From Candidatus Melainabacteria bacterium (GTDB taxonomy: Bacteria > Cyanobacteriota > Vampirovibrionia > Obscuribacterales > Obscuribacteraceae): a DNA stretch of 64,000 bases. A program made the position numbers and the translations under genes. The notes beneath the pieces were generated by a model, which made no database searches, was not told the origin of the DNA, and was given only the letters and a program-made list of their open reading frames with translations. This document shows, one piece after another, positions 1-7,618 of the stretch; the first letter of the stretch is position 1, and each line of letters starts with the position of its first letter. The stretch is from positions 105,021 through 169,020 of the forward strand of contig PLXC01000015.1 in the NCBI GenBank assembly GCA_003151275.1, written 5' to 3'.

Positions 1-51
1 AAGTTTCATTAGCCGAGCGGTTTCAGCAGCCAGATGCGGGTGGTTTTGCAT
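1..51 (-). CDS. Possible N-terminus of a gene running off the left edge
   Basis: On the minus strand an ATG at position 51 opens a frame that stays open to the left edge (MQNHPHLAAETARLMKL). The same frame is open further upstream to a stop at 121-123 and contains a GTG at about position 90, so the true start is uncertain. A GGAGG lies about 22 bases before the ATG, too far to be a normal ribosome binding site. Only 17 codons are visible, so no family can be assigned. The call rests only on the open frame and the plausible amphipathic composition. Confidence 0.3.
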   Translation of the reverse strand, partial: MQNHPHLAAETARLMKL

Positions 52-313
52 GGCGATATTGTATCTGAATTGACCTCCGCCAATTTGCACTTTTTCTGCA
101 CAATGCCACAGCCGATCGATTCAGGCACACGTAGTTACCGCATTTTATCAACGTCATTTGAACACTCAGTCAGTCAACTCAACGGCTGAAAAGCTCAGTG
201 GATAAGTGCTCACGGCTCAATGCCCCTTAGAAATCAAAACCGTATTTTCCCGATTGTCGCCTTCCTAGCTTCCAACTACTGTATTCACAGGCAAGAGAAA
301 AGAGGGCGGCGTG

Positions 314-1231
314 ATGCCAGATCACATTATCCACGAATTGAAACCCGGTTTGAAACCCATGGAATCCGAAAAGCTGCAACCGGAAGTAGATGCAGTGACC
401 AGGAAGCTATTTGACGATGTATCGCCCTCGATGGTGAAGATCAAAGTTGATGATGGCAGCGGCTCTGGATTTGTCATCGACAAGAGTGGAGATATCGCAA
501 CAGACGCTCACGTTGTCCTCGGAAATAGACACATCACGGTGATCACGGCAGACGGCATCGAACATAAAGGTCGGCTGAAAGCGCTCGATGACATCAACGA
601 CTTGGCGATTATTCACATTGAAGGAGAGCTTCCGAAGGACTTGAAGCCTTTGCATCTAGGCTCCAGCAAAGATTTAAAAGCGGATCAGTCAGTCTGGGCA
701 TTCGGACATCCGAGTGGCTGGGCTCCTCTGTTCGTGGAACCGGGATATTTCCGTCGCGCGGAAACCGGACAAGACGTACTGAATGCAGAAAGTGAAGAAG
801 TTCGAGATCACGCTAAGAAAGTGATAGGGGGATTGACGCCAAAGGAAAAAGAAGAAGCAGACGCAGAGCTCAAGAAGCCAATGTTGAATGCTCGCGTCAA
901 TATTCAACATGGAAGTTCTGGTGGCCCCCTTCTCGATAGCGCTGGTAATGTAATAGGCATAACCGACCTCAGTAATCTGAATTCAAATTCGGACTTCACG
1001 CCAGTAGAAAGCTTGATCGCGCTGATGAACCAGAAGACACCGAAGTTCAATTTCACCTACAAAATGGATGATAAAGAGCTGACACTAACTGACATTACGA
1101 GAACGAGCGGCGACTATCGCTCACCATTCGTGGACAATATAATCGTCATGGGTGACGCACAGAAAAAGCCAACGCCTCAGATGTTTCCGAAACCAGATGC
1201 CGTACCCGAATTGATTATGTACAACATGTAA
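314..1231 (+). CDS. Trypsin-fold (HtrA/S1C-like) serine protease without signal peptide
   Basis: A 305-residue protein with the core of an S1C serine endopeptidase. The catalytic triad is readable: His66 in TDAHVV, Asp96 in INDLAII, and Ser202 in GSSGGPLL, which corresponds to the GNSGGP signature of HtrA/DegP proteins. The oxyanion-hole glycine is kept. There is no PDZ domain after the protease and no signal peptide or membrane segment, so it is shorter than DegP and may act in the cytoplasm or leave by another route. Between Asp and Ser sits a charged, helical insert rich in Glu and Lys (about residues 150-190). ATG 314 is preferred over GTG 311 because GAGGG lies just upstream. The fold is clear; substrate and location are unknown. 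Confidence 0.8.
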   Translation: MPDHIIHELKPGLKPMESEKLQPEVDAVTRKLFDDVSPSMVKIKVDDGSGSGFVIDKSGDIATDAHVVLGNRHITVITADGIEHKGRLKALDDINDLAIIHIEGELPKDLKPLHLGSSKDLKADQSVWAFGHPSGWAPLFVEPGYFRRAETGQDVLNAESEEVRDHAKKVIGGLTPKEKEEADAELKKPMLNARVNIQHGSSGGPLLDSAGNVIGITDLSNLNSNSDFTPVESLIALMNQKTPKFNFTYKMDDKELTLTDITRTSGDYRSPFVDNIIVMGDAQKKPTPQMFPKPDAVPELIMYNM

Positions 1232-1362
1232 CTCGGATCGAAATTTTTTCCAACTGTGAACACAGCTACCGCGCGAAATGGAACGCGGCAATCCTTGCCG
1301 CCCATAGCACCTAGTTTCGGAGCGAATTGAAAATCCGTGCTCCATTTCGGGCGGATTGAATT

Positions 1363-2211
1363 ATGCTGAAGCCAGTGAACAGAAAAAAATTGGCTATTAT
1401 CATTTCATTCGCCACCGTGTTTGCGATCTTTGGTGGCATCTATCTGTTGGTGGCGTCGGTGCTGTCACAGCCAAGCAATATCGACACACTTGTGTTGCGT
1501 CCCAAACCACCTAACAAGAGTTACGAAGCCGATCCTATTGCCGGGATCAAGAAAACATCACTATTTATTCCAGCGAAAGATGGATCTAAAATCCACGCAT
1601 GGCTGTTTCGTCTTCCACATTCCACCAAGCTCACCATTGTCAGTCATGGGAATGCAGGAAATGTTTCCAACAGATTTTATATCGCAGACGCTCTGGTCAG
1701 AGCGGGATCATCTGCGCTTGTATACGATTATCGCGGATATGGACTAAGTACTGGAAAACCCACTATTCCGGGAATTCTTGAAGACGGACTGACGGTTTAC
1801 GACTATGGACGCATCTATTATCCAGCTAACGAGATTTTGCTCTACGGAGAGTCAATTGGCACCGCAGTCACGTGTCACATTGCTAGTCAACGACCAGTCG
1901 CAGCTGTGATCTTACAATCTGGTATCGCCAATCTTCCGTCAGTCGCTAAGCATCTCTTTTTGTTGCTGAATATCTATCCTGATTTTGTGCTTCCAGAACC
2001 CCATCTCGACAATGCAAAGCTGATTAGCAAATTGAACGTGCCACTTCTGATCCTGCACGGCAGAAAGGATACGCTTGTACCTGTCGAAAATTCCGAACAG
2101 CTTTTTTCAAATGCGCATGAACCCAAGAAGTTGGTGATCCTCGATCACTGCGGACACAATGATATGGGAGTTCAGGACACACAACTATTCCTTGATTCGA
2201 TCAAGGAATAG
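1363..2211 (+). CDS. Membrane-anchored alpha/beta hydrolase (Bem46-like)
   Basis: A 282-residue alpha/beta-hydrolase of the type often annotated as Bem46 or serine aminopeptidase-like. Residues 10-33 form one hydrophobic segment that probably anchors the enzyme in the inner membrane. The fold motifs are all present: SHGNAGN (oxyanion loop, residues 94-100), the nucleophile elbow GESIG with Ser164, Asp236 in HGRKDTLVP and His265 in DHCGHND. It is predicted to hydrolyse an ester or amide, but the substrate cannot be read from sequence. It converges on mqnD, with 25 bases between the two stops. Its last codons are part of a perfect 15-bp inverted repeat, annotated separately. Confidence 0.82.
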   Translation: MLKPVNRKKLAIIISFATVFAIFGGIYLLVASVLSQPSNIDTLVLRPKPPNKSYEADPIAGIKKTSLFIPAKDGSKIHAWLFRLPHSTKLTIVSHGNAGNVSNRFYIADALVRAGSSALVYDYRGYGLSTGKPTIPGILEDGLTVYDYGRIYYPANEILLYGESIGTAVTCHIASQRPVAAVILQSGIANLPSVAKHLFLLLNIYPDFVLPEPHLDNAKLISKLNVPLLILHGRKDTLVPVENSEQLFSNAHEPKKLVILDHCGHNDMGVQDTQLFLDSIKE

Positions 2212-2214
2212 TTG
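2182..2214. terminator. Perfect 15-bp inverted repeat over a stop codon, between convergent genes
   Basis: Bases 2182-2196 (CAACTATTCCTTGAT) are the exact reverse complement of 2200-2214, with the three-base loop TCG. The stem covers the last codons and the TAG stop of the hydrolase gene and ends 22 bases before the mqnD stop. The position between convergent genes suggests a bidirectional terminator or mRNA 3'-end stabiliser. There is no T-run on either side, so it is not a classical intrinsic terminator. Confidence 0.6.
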
Positions 2215-2236
2215 CGCAAGTTCATTGAAGAAGGAT

Positions 2237-3079
2237 TTACGAAACGAATTCGGTGACGATTGGCTCTTTGTAGAGGCCTTTTTCGTATGCCATCTTGAAG
2301 AGAGTTTCAACGGCTTTGCGTCCCGATTCGCCGTAGTCTACGGTTAGTTCGTTGACGTACATGCCGACGAATTTGTCCGCTAACTCTTCAGGCATATCGC
2401 GAGCAAATGTTAGTGCGTATTCGAGAGCCTCTGCGCGGTGCTCAAGTGAGTAGACGATTGAATCTTTGAGAATCTGCGTCACTTCTTTCATCATTTTGGC
2501 GCCAAGATCTTTTCTGATCACATTGCCACCAAGCGGAAGAGGAAGGCTGGTCAAGTCGTACCACCATTCGCCCAGGTCAACGATCTTCTTCAAGCCGAGT
2601 GAAGCGTAAGTGAGTTGTCCTTCGTGAATCAACAAACCGGCATCAACTTCTTCGTTGAGAACAGCATCAAGAATTTTGTCGAAAGGATATTCAACTACAG
2701 CCAATCCACTTTGGAAAAGTTGCAACACTAAATAAGCAGTAGTCAATTTTCCAGGAATCGCAATCGTGGCTGATTTCAATTCTTCGTCAGACAACGGTTT
2801 CTTCGCAACAACAACGGGACCATATTTGTAGCCCATGCTTGCGCCGCATGGCATCAAAGCATAATCTTTGCAGACCGACGGATAAGCAGCAAAAGAAATT
2901 GCTGACACTTCGTATCGTTTGGCGATTGCGTCGTGATTTAGAGTTTGGATGTCTTTCAAAACTTGATTGATCTTCAACCCTTTCGTGTCCATCTTGTCCT
3001 TCGCCAGGGCGTAGAACATAAATGCGTCGTCCGAATCCGGACTGTGGGCGACCGTAATTTCTTGAACTTGCACTGACAT
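2237..3079 (-). CDS. mqnD: 1,4-dihydroxy-6-naphthoate synthase (futalosine menaquinone pathway)
   Basis: A 280-residue protein of the MqnA/MqnD family, with the periplasmic-binding-protein-like fold. Recognisable MqnD features are the N-terminal HSPDSDDAFMFYAL (family form SPCPNDTF.FYAL), VLKDIQTLN, AISFAAY, VDAGLLIHEGQLTY, and DLGEWWYDLT followed by LPLPLGGN. MqnD converts cyclic dehypoxanthine futalosine to 1,4-dihydroxy-6-naphthoate in the alternative menaquinone route. This fits a respiratory organism that also has the nuo genes in this window. No other mqn gene is nearby, so the pathway genes are scattered. A GGAG lies a few bases upstream of the ATG. MqnA is the main alternative, but the IIHE-type motif favours MqnD. 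Confidence 0.78.
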   Translation of the reverse strand: MSVQVQEITVAHSPDSDDAFMFYALAKDKMDTKGLKINQVLKDIQTLNHDAIAKRYEVSAISFAAYPSVCKDYALMPCGASMGYKYGPVVVAKKPLSDEELKSATIAIPGKLTTAYLVLQLFQSGLAVVEYPFDKILDAVLNEEVDAGLLIHEGQLTYASLGLKKIVDLGEWWYDLTSLPLPLGGNVIRKDLGAKMMKEVTQILKDSIVYSLEHRAEALEYALTFARDMPEELADKFVGMYVNELTVDYGESGRKAVETLFKMAYEKGLYKEPIVTEFVS

Positions 3080-3162
3080 GGTGTGCTCCTCATCTAACTG
3101 CCGTTAATTGTGCAACCGCAGCCACCGGATCTCATGAACTGAGCGGAATTTCTTTAGATCTC

Positions 3163-5508
3163 TTATTGAAAAGACCATTCGATGGGCTGCGGAAGCAAGA
3201 AGCCGCCTGGCAAAGCTGGCGCATCATAGACGCGCTTGAGAGTGTTCAAATCCTTAGGTTCAACGGAAAGTGCCTTGGATGAAGGTTTTCCTTTCATCGC
3301 CGGTGAGAGCTCGACCGTGCACATGAGGTCGTCAGGGGCACTGCTGTGCCCAAAGATGCCGATGGCATGACCTAATTCATGCAGGAAAACAACCTGCACT
3401 GCGTGTTCTGGGATGTCCTGCACATAGAACGTCGGTCTTAAAAGGAAGATTTCCACGTGCATGTTGCCTTTCTTGGGCGTGGTCAAGCGGGTGATGCCAA
3501 GCACACCTGGCAGCAGGTGATTAACCCAACTGACTTCGATGTCGGTACTCCCGGAACCGTCCACTGCCTGAACAGGTAAATATCTGTTCCATTCGGCTAT
3601 GCCTACCTGTAGATTTTTTCTCCAAGACTCTGGGGATTCAAGTGGCAATTTTATGGTCACCGGAAACGATGTCCACCGAGCCACGGTGTCGTTATCGAAC
3701 TTCTTGATCGCAGAGAAATAGTCGCCAGCTTTGCTGTCATAAGGAATAGTGTCAACTACGCCTTGGACCTCAGGAGAATTGGTTGCTCCCTTGGGTAGTG
3801 CTTGTGCCAATGATCTTGGTTTTTCCTTTACATGCTTAGGTGCTACTACAGGTGGTGCCTTCGGCAGAGGAATAGGCGGAGGAGGCGTCCTAACAGGAAG
3901 CCTTGTAGCAAGCGGAGATCTTTGCGTAGAAGTAGGAGGGTTCGGTGCATCGAGTGATTGAGCAACCGCTGTCATGGGTGTATCAGCTGATTGAGCGGCA
4001 GGAAAGGGCACCTGGGGCACATCGCTTCTAGGCACATCGCCTTGTTGACCGGTCGTTAATGACCGATCCGGCTCAGCCGATTGCGGCGGTGCAAGAGCTT
4101 GACCAAACTCTAATTGATCGGAATGCTTCGCCGATGCATCGTGACCGCGCTTCAAATGCAATGGATCAGAGTTTCTTTGAGCAGTTAAATCTGGACCGCG
4201 CTTCAACTGTAATGGATCAGCGTTTTGCTGAGAATCGCTAGCTTGATCGCGTGTCAGTTGCAACGGATCCGACGTGGGTTGAGAGGTCCGATCTTGATCG
4301 GGTGTCAATTGTCGCGAATCGGATGTTGGTTGAGAAGAGCTAGTTGACTGAGAAGAGCTATCTTGATCTCGTGCCAACTGGAGCGGTTCGGATGTTGGTT
4401 GCGAATTTCCAATCGGTGTTGACTGGGACACAGCGTGCTTGTTGCGACTTGGTGTCGATGACTGGAAGCCACTTGCACCAGAACGAGAGCCACGAGCGCT
4501 TCCTTGGGGCATTGGAGTATTTGTGTGACCAAATGCACCTGCGCCACCAAGTTTTGTCTCAAGCTTCGAGATGCGATCAGCCATTGGTGCGTCGGTTTTA
4601 TTGCCGAACACTTCTTTCTCCAAATGATCGACTCTATCCTCGACTTCATGTTCCGGATAAGTGGATCCAAAAGCTGCTTGTTCCAGCTTCATCACCCGGT
4701 CTTCGTCCGGGGAAGATTGAGGACCTGTGGGAACGTTTGTCGCCCATCCCGGACCTCCAGAAGGCATGCCCGGAGATCCAGGCGCGCGTAGTGGTGCCGC
4801 GGGTAGTGCCTTGTTAAAATCCGGTATCAGATTTTCATTAGGATATCCGGCCGGAGGACGAGCTGCAGCAGGAGGCATGTTGTTGTAGGCGGGAGGATAA
4901 GCCGGACTTTGAGGTGGATAGTTAGGCTGAGCCGAGGGCGGTGCAGAGTATGCGTTGGCGGGCGGATAACCCGCCGGTGGATACGCCGCTTGTGGTGGAT
5001 ATCCAGCCGGAGGCTGCGCGTACGGACGCGGATAACCTTGTGGCGGATATCCTGGCTGCGCATACGGCTGCGCATATGGTTGTTGTGGAGCCCCATAAGG
5101 TTGACCATATTGAGGCGGATACCCAGTCGGATATGGCGCTGGATAGCCGGGCTGCGCGTACGCTGGCGGGTAGCCTTGGGCCGGCGGATAACCATAACCG
5201 GGTGGATACTGGTAACCCGGCGGGGGATAACCAGGCGGGGGATAACCATAACCTTGTGGCACCGGATATGGTGACTGCGGCACAATCGGAGGCTGTCTGT
5301 TTCCAGACACCGGCGCGCCGTTGACCCGACCGAGCGGATTAGGACTTGGTGGGGGGCCGGATGCTGCAGGCGGCGCGTCCATCTTCGCTTGCGACGGATC
5401 GATGGCTTGCAATGCTGGCGAACCGGCCGCGGCCATGACTATTTGCGGCGAACTATATGACGACACCAGAAGTGCCACCAGGGATAATGCCATCAAACGC
5501 TTAGTCAT
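3163..5508 (-). CDS. Secreted matrixin-like zinc metalloprotease with Pro/Tyr-rich N-terminal half
   Basis: A 781-residue exported protein. Residues 1-27 are a signal peptide. Residues 45-240 are an extended low-complexity region dominated by repeats of YPPAGYPP/GYPPPGY type. Residues 265-330 contain short charged repeats (EDRVMKLEQAAFG, EDRVDHLEKEVFG, ADRISKLETKLGG), and residues 365-460 contain repeats built on the unit PLQLxRD. The C-terminal domain (about 590-781) is a metzincin: HELGHAIGIFGHS with His710, Glu711, His714 and His721, followed by DDLM as a probable Met-turn. One residue more than the canonical HExxHxxGxxH separates Gly and the third His, as I recall for some cyanobacterial matrixins. 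The stop of the upstream metalloprotease gene is one base before this ATG, so the pair is probably translationally coupled. Confidence 0.82.
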   Translation of the reverse strand: MTKRLMALSLVALLVSSYSSPQIVMAAAGSPALQAIDPSQAKMDAPPAASGPPPSPNPLGRVNGAPVSGNRQPPIVPQSPYPVPQGYGYPPPGYPPPGYQYPPGYGYPPAQGYPPAYAQPGYPAPYPTGYPPQYGQPYGAPQQPYAQPYAQPGYPPQGYPRPYAQPPAGYPPQAAYPPAGYPPANAYSAPPSAQPNYPPQSPAYPPAYNNMPPAAARPPAGYPNENLIPDFNKALPAAPLRAPGSPGMPSGGPGWATNVPTGPQSSPDEDRVMKLEQAAFGSTYPEHEVEDRVDHLEKEVFGNKTDAPMADRISKLETKLGGAGAFGHTNTPMPQGSARGSRSGASGFQSSTPSRNKHAVSQSTPIGNSQPTSEPLQLARDQDSSSQSTSSSQPTSDSRQLTPDQDRTSQPTSDPLQLTRDQASDSQQNADPLQLKRGPDLTAQRNSDPLHLKRGHDASAKHSDQLEFGQALAPPQSAEPDRSLTTGQQGDVPRSDVPQVPFPAAQSADTPMTAVAQSLDAPNPPTSTQRSPLATRLPVRTPPPPIPLPKAPPVVAPKHVKEKPRSLAQALPKGATNSPEVQGVVDTIPYDSKAGDYFSAIKKFDNDTVARWTSFPVTIKLPLESPESWRKNLQVGIAEWNRYLPVQAVDGSGSTDIEVSWVNHLLPGVLGITRLTTPKKGNMHVEIFLLRPTFYVQDIPEHAVQVVFLHELGHAIGIFGHSSAPDDLMCTVELSPAMKGKPSSKALSVEPKDLNTLKRVYDAPALPGGFLLPQPIEWSFQ

Positions 5509-5509
5509 A

Positions 5510-6748
5510 TCAGTCTATAAGATTTGGATGAAGTTCGCCGCCAACGCGTAAGCTAGATTGCAATTCCAAAATCGTGTCGTGAAACACCCGCCGAACAACG
5601 TTTTCCGGCTTCGTAACAACTTCTTTGAGGACCTCGTATATGGGCGGGTCCAGCTTTTTCAAATAGTCGCGGCTGTCCTTGATTGAAAATGCAGCTACAC
5701 ATTCGGCCCAATATTCGTGCTTGCTTGATCGAGCATAACCAGAAATGAACAAGCGCTCAGGCACTTGCTGCGGTGTCAACAGCTCGGACAGTCCTTCGTA
5801 TTCAAGCGGCAGCGGATGCTTGCTATTGCACAACCTGACTCGAGCTTCGTACAAATCTCTGATCTTTTCTTGAGTCGCTTGTGAAAGACAAAACTCAAGT
5901 TGATGTCCAAACTCGTGTGCCACCACTAAATTGATACGCACTTCCAAGAACGGTTTAAGTCGAGTCGACACGACAGCAGACGAACCGAACTTAGCATAGA
6001 GAGTAATTTCCTTTTCGAACTCTTCGCGATCCAAAGTTACATAGCCAGTGCGCACTCCCGTAACACCGGCGGCTCCGTGCTTGATGTTGCCGAGCATGCA
6101 GTTTCCTTCGCTTTTTCGGACCACTTGAAGAACACCAGACGCAGCCCAAACGTTCATGCTTTCACAGACGTATTTTTTTTGGGCTGTCTTCAATTTGTCG
6201 AATTCAGCAAAGTATCGAATAATTTCGTTATCGCTATACGATTTGTCTTTGCGATAAAGTGCGCGAAGAAACTCATGCTTCCAGGGCTCATTCGTACTCT
6301 TTTTTCCTTCAAACAAAGTAGTCAGCTGACTGTTTTCGTCGAGCTTTACGCGCGCAACTTTATTAACGCCGTCCCGCATGTAGACCGTGCCTTCATCATC
6401 CAGCTGCCCGACCAAGCGGTGATCGAGCGTACCAATGCGACCATTGGTGACGTTCAAAGTGACGCCGTTGTAGGTCAACTTTCCAGTCGGTCCAGGCTCA
6501 GCATTAGGTAGTTCAAGAGCGATTCCATTGGCGTCAATGCCCCGAAAAATGCAGCCGTGGATATCCTCGATTGGCTTTGTCTGCTTGGCTTGGTTCAAGT
6601 AGCCATCTTCGAATAGAAATCCAACCGGATTTCCTTCCATATAAATTTGACCATAGTCAACGACAAGTGTGTGCCCGTGCAGCTCTATGAACCCGCTAGG
6701 TCCCTGCACTTTATTTGGTTCCACAGAGCTCACTGTCGCCATATCCAC
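5510..6748 (-). CDS. Gluzincin-type metalloprotease (ATLF-like) with repeat-bearing N-terminal domain
   Basis: A 412-residue protein. The catalytic part is at residues 270-385: VVAHEFGHQLEF (His278, Glu279, His282) followed about 67 residues later by YWAECVAAF, where Glu349 can be the third zinc ligand. This HExxH...E layout, with the preceding SGYARSS, resembles the anthrax lethal factor-like C-terminal lobe also found in Zmp1-type proteases. Residues 18-135 contain at least two similar beta segments (FIELHGHTLVVDYGQIYMEG and LTYNGVTLNVTNGRIGTLD), suggesting an N-terminal all-beta domain built from repeats. No signal peptide is visible. It is the first gene of a two-gene operon with the secreted matrixin-like protein. 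The metalloprotease call is firm; the subfamily is inferred. Confidence 0.68.
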   Translation of the reverse strand: MDMATVSSVEPNKVQGPSGFIELHGHTLVVDYGQIYMEGNPVGFLFEDGYLNQAKQTKPIEDIHGCIFRGIDANGIALELPNAEPGPTGKLTYNGVTLNVTNGRIGTLDHRLVGQLDDEGTVYMRDGVNKVARVKLDENSQLTTLFEGKKSTNEPWKHEFLRALYRKDKSYSDNEIIRYFAEFDKLKTAQKKYVCESMNVWAASGVLQVVRKSEGNCMLGNIKHGAAGVTGVRTGYVTLDREEFEKEITLYAKFGSSAVVSTRLKPFLEVRINLVVAHEFGHQLEFCLSQATQEKIRDLYEARVRLCNSKHPLPLEYEGLSELLTPQQVPERLFISGYARSSKHEYWAECVAAFSIKDSRDYLKKLDPPIYEVLKEVVTKPENVVRRVFHDTILELQSSLRVGGELHPNLID

Positions 6749-6840
6749 TTCTGAAAAGACATTGTCCCGATGCGTTCCGTCGTATATTCATCGTGCATTC
6801 AGTATGCCCGATTGTAGCAAGAACGGCTGCTCTGCACCCG

Positions 6841-7503
6841 TCACCCCTTAGCGGCAACACCCGATTTAGCCGATTTCCAATCTTCCAAAAATCGCTCAAG
6901 ACCGGAGTCGGTCAAAGGATGCGAAACCAACATCTTGAATACTTTGTAAGGCATCGTGGCGCAGTGGGCGCCCGCGGTGGCGCATCGGGTTACATGCTGC
7001 GGTCCCCGCAAACTTGCGGCCAGCACTTGCGTCTCATAACCTTGAATATGGAAGACTTCGACGATGTGTTCAACCAGGGCGCAACCGTCCTCATTGATAT
7101 CATCAAGCCTGCCGACAAAAGGGCTGACAAAGTAGGCACCTGCCTTGGCAGCGAGGATGGCCTGATTGACCGAAAAGCATAAGGTCAGGTTGACCTTGAT
7201 GCCGTCCCTACTCAGGGCGCTGGTTGCCGCTAAACCAGCGGGCGTGAGCGGACATTTAACGATTACGTTTTCGGCCCAAGTAGCTATGTCGCGCCCTTCC
7301 CTCAACATCCCCTCAGTGTCGGTCGCCGTAACTTCGGCACTGACTGGTCCAGAGACAATCTTGCAAATTTCCTTAACAAGCTTTTTGAAGTCCTGATGCT
7401 CTTTTACGACCAAGGTGGGGTTGGTGGTAATGCCGCCAAGTACGCCCCACTCGGCGATTTCACGGATTTCATCTAAATTTGCAGTGTCAAGGAATAGAAG
7501 CAC
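6841..7503 (-). CDS. tal: Transaldolase, small TalC/FSA-type
   Basis: A 220-residue single-domain aldolase of the transaldolase family (short form, about 215-220 residues). Signatures: FLDTANLDEI, GGITTNPTLV, and the Schiff-base lysine Lys83 in VIVKCPLTPAGLAA. Where E. coli fructose-6-phosphate aldolase has Tyr131 in APYVNR, this protein reads SPFVGR, so the phenylalanine typical of true transaldolases is present. It is therefore expected to move the dihydroxyacetone unit between sedoheptulose 7-phosphate and glyceraldehyde 3-phosphate in the non-oxidative pentose phosphate pathway. The start is a GTG with AGAGGA about nine bases upstream. It has its own transcription unit or follows no close upstream gene. 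Confidence 0.88.
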   Translation of the reverse strand: MLLFLDTANLDEIREIAEWGVLGGITTNPTLVVKEHQDFKKLVKEICKIVSGPVSAEVTATDTEGMLREGRDIATWAENVIVKCPLTPAGLAATSALSRDGIKVNLTLCFSVNQAILAAKAGAYFVSPFVGRLDDINEDGCALVEHIVEVFHIQGYETQVLAASLRGPQHVTRCATAGAHCATMPYKVFKMLVSHPLTDSGLERFLEDWKSAKSGVAAKG

Positions 7504-7618
7504 GTTTCAAAGTCCTCTGATAAGGGAGCGTAAAGTCTGTGGAAATCTTGGTCCGCCCTAGTATAGCCAACTAGTCACGCGCTAATATTGTCTAATCCCG
7601 GTTGTAAATAACAAGACC

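Noticed and set aside
4909..5324. Arg-rich and Asp/Ala-rich plus-strand ORFs opposite the Pro-rich gene
   Set aside because: They are mirror frames of the YPP-repeat coding sequence of the matrixin-like gene. Their composition follows from the repeat and no ribosome binding site is present.
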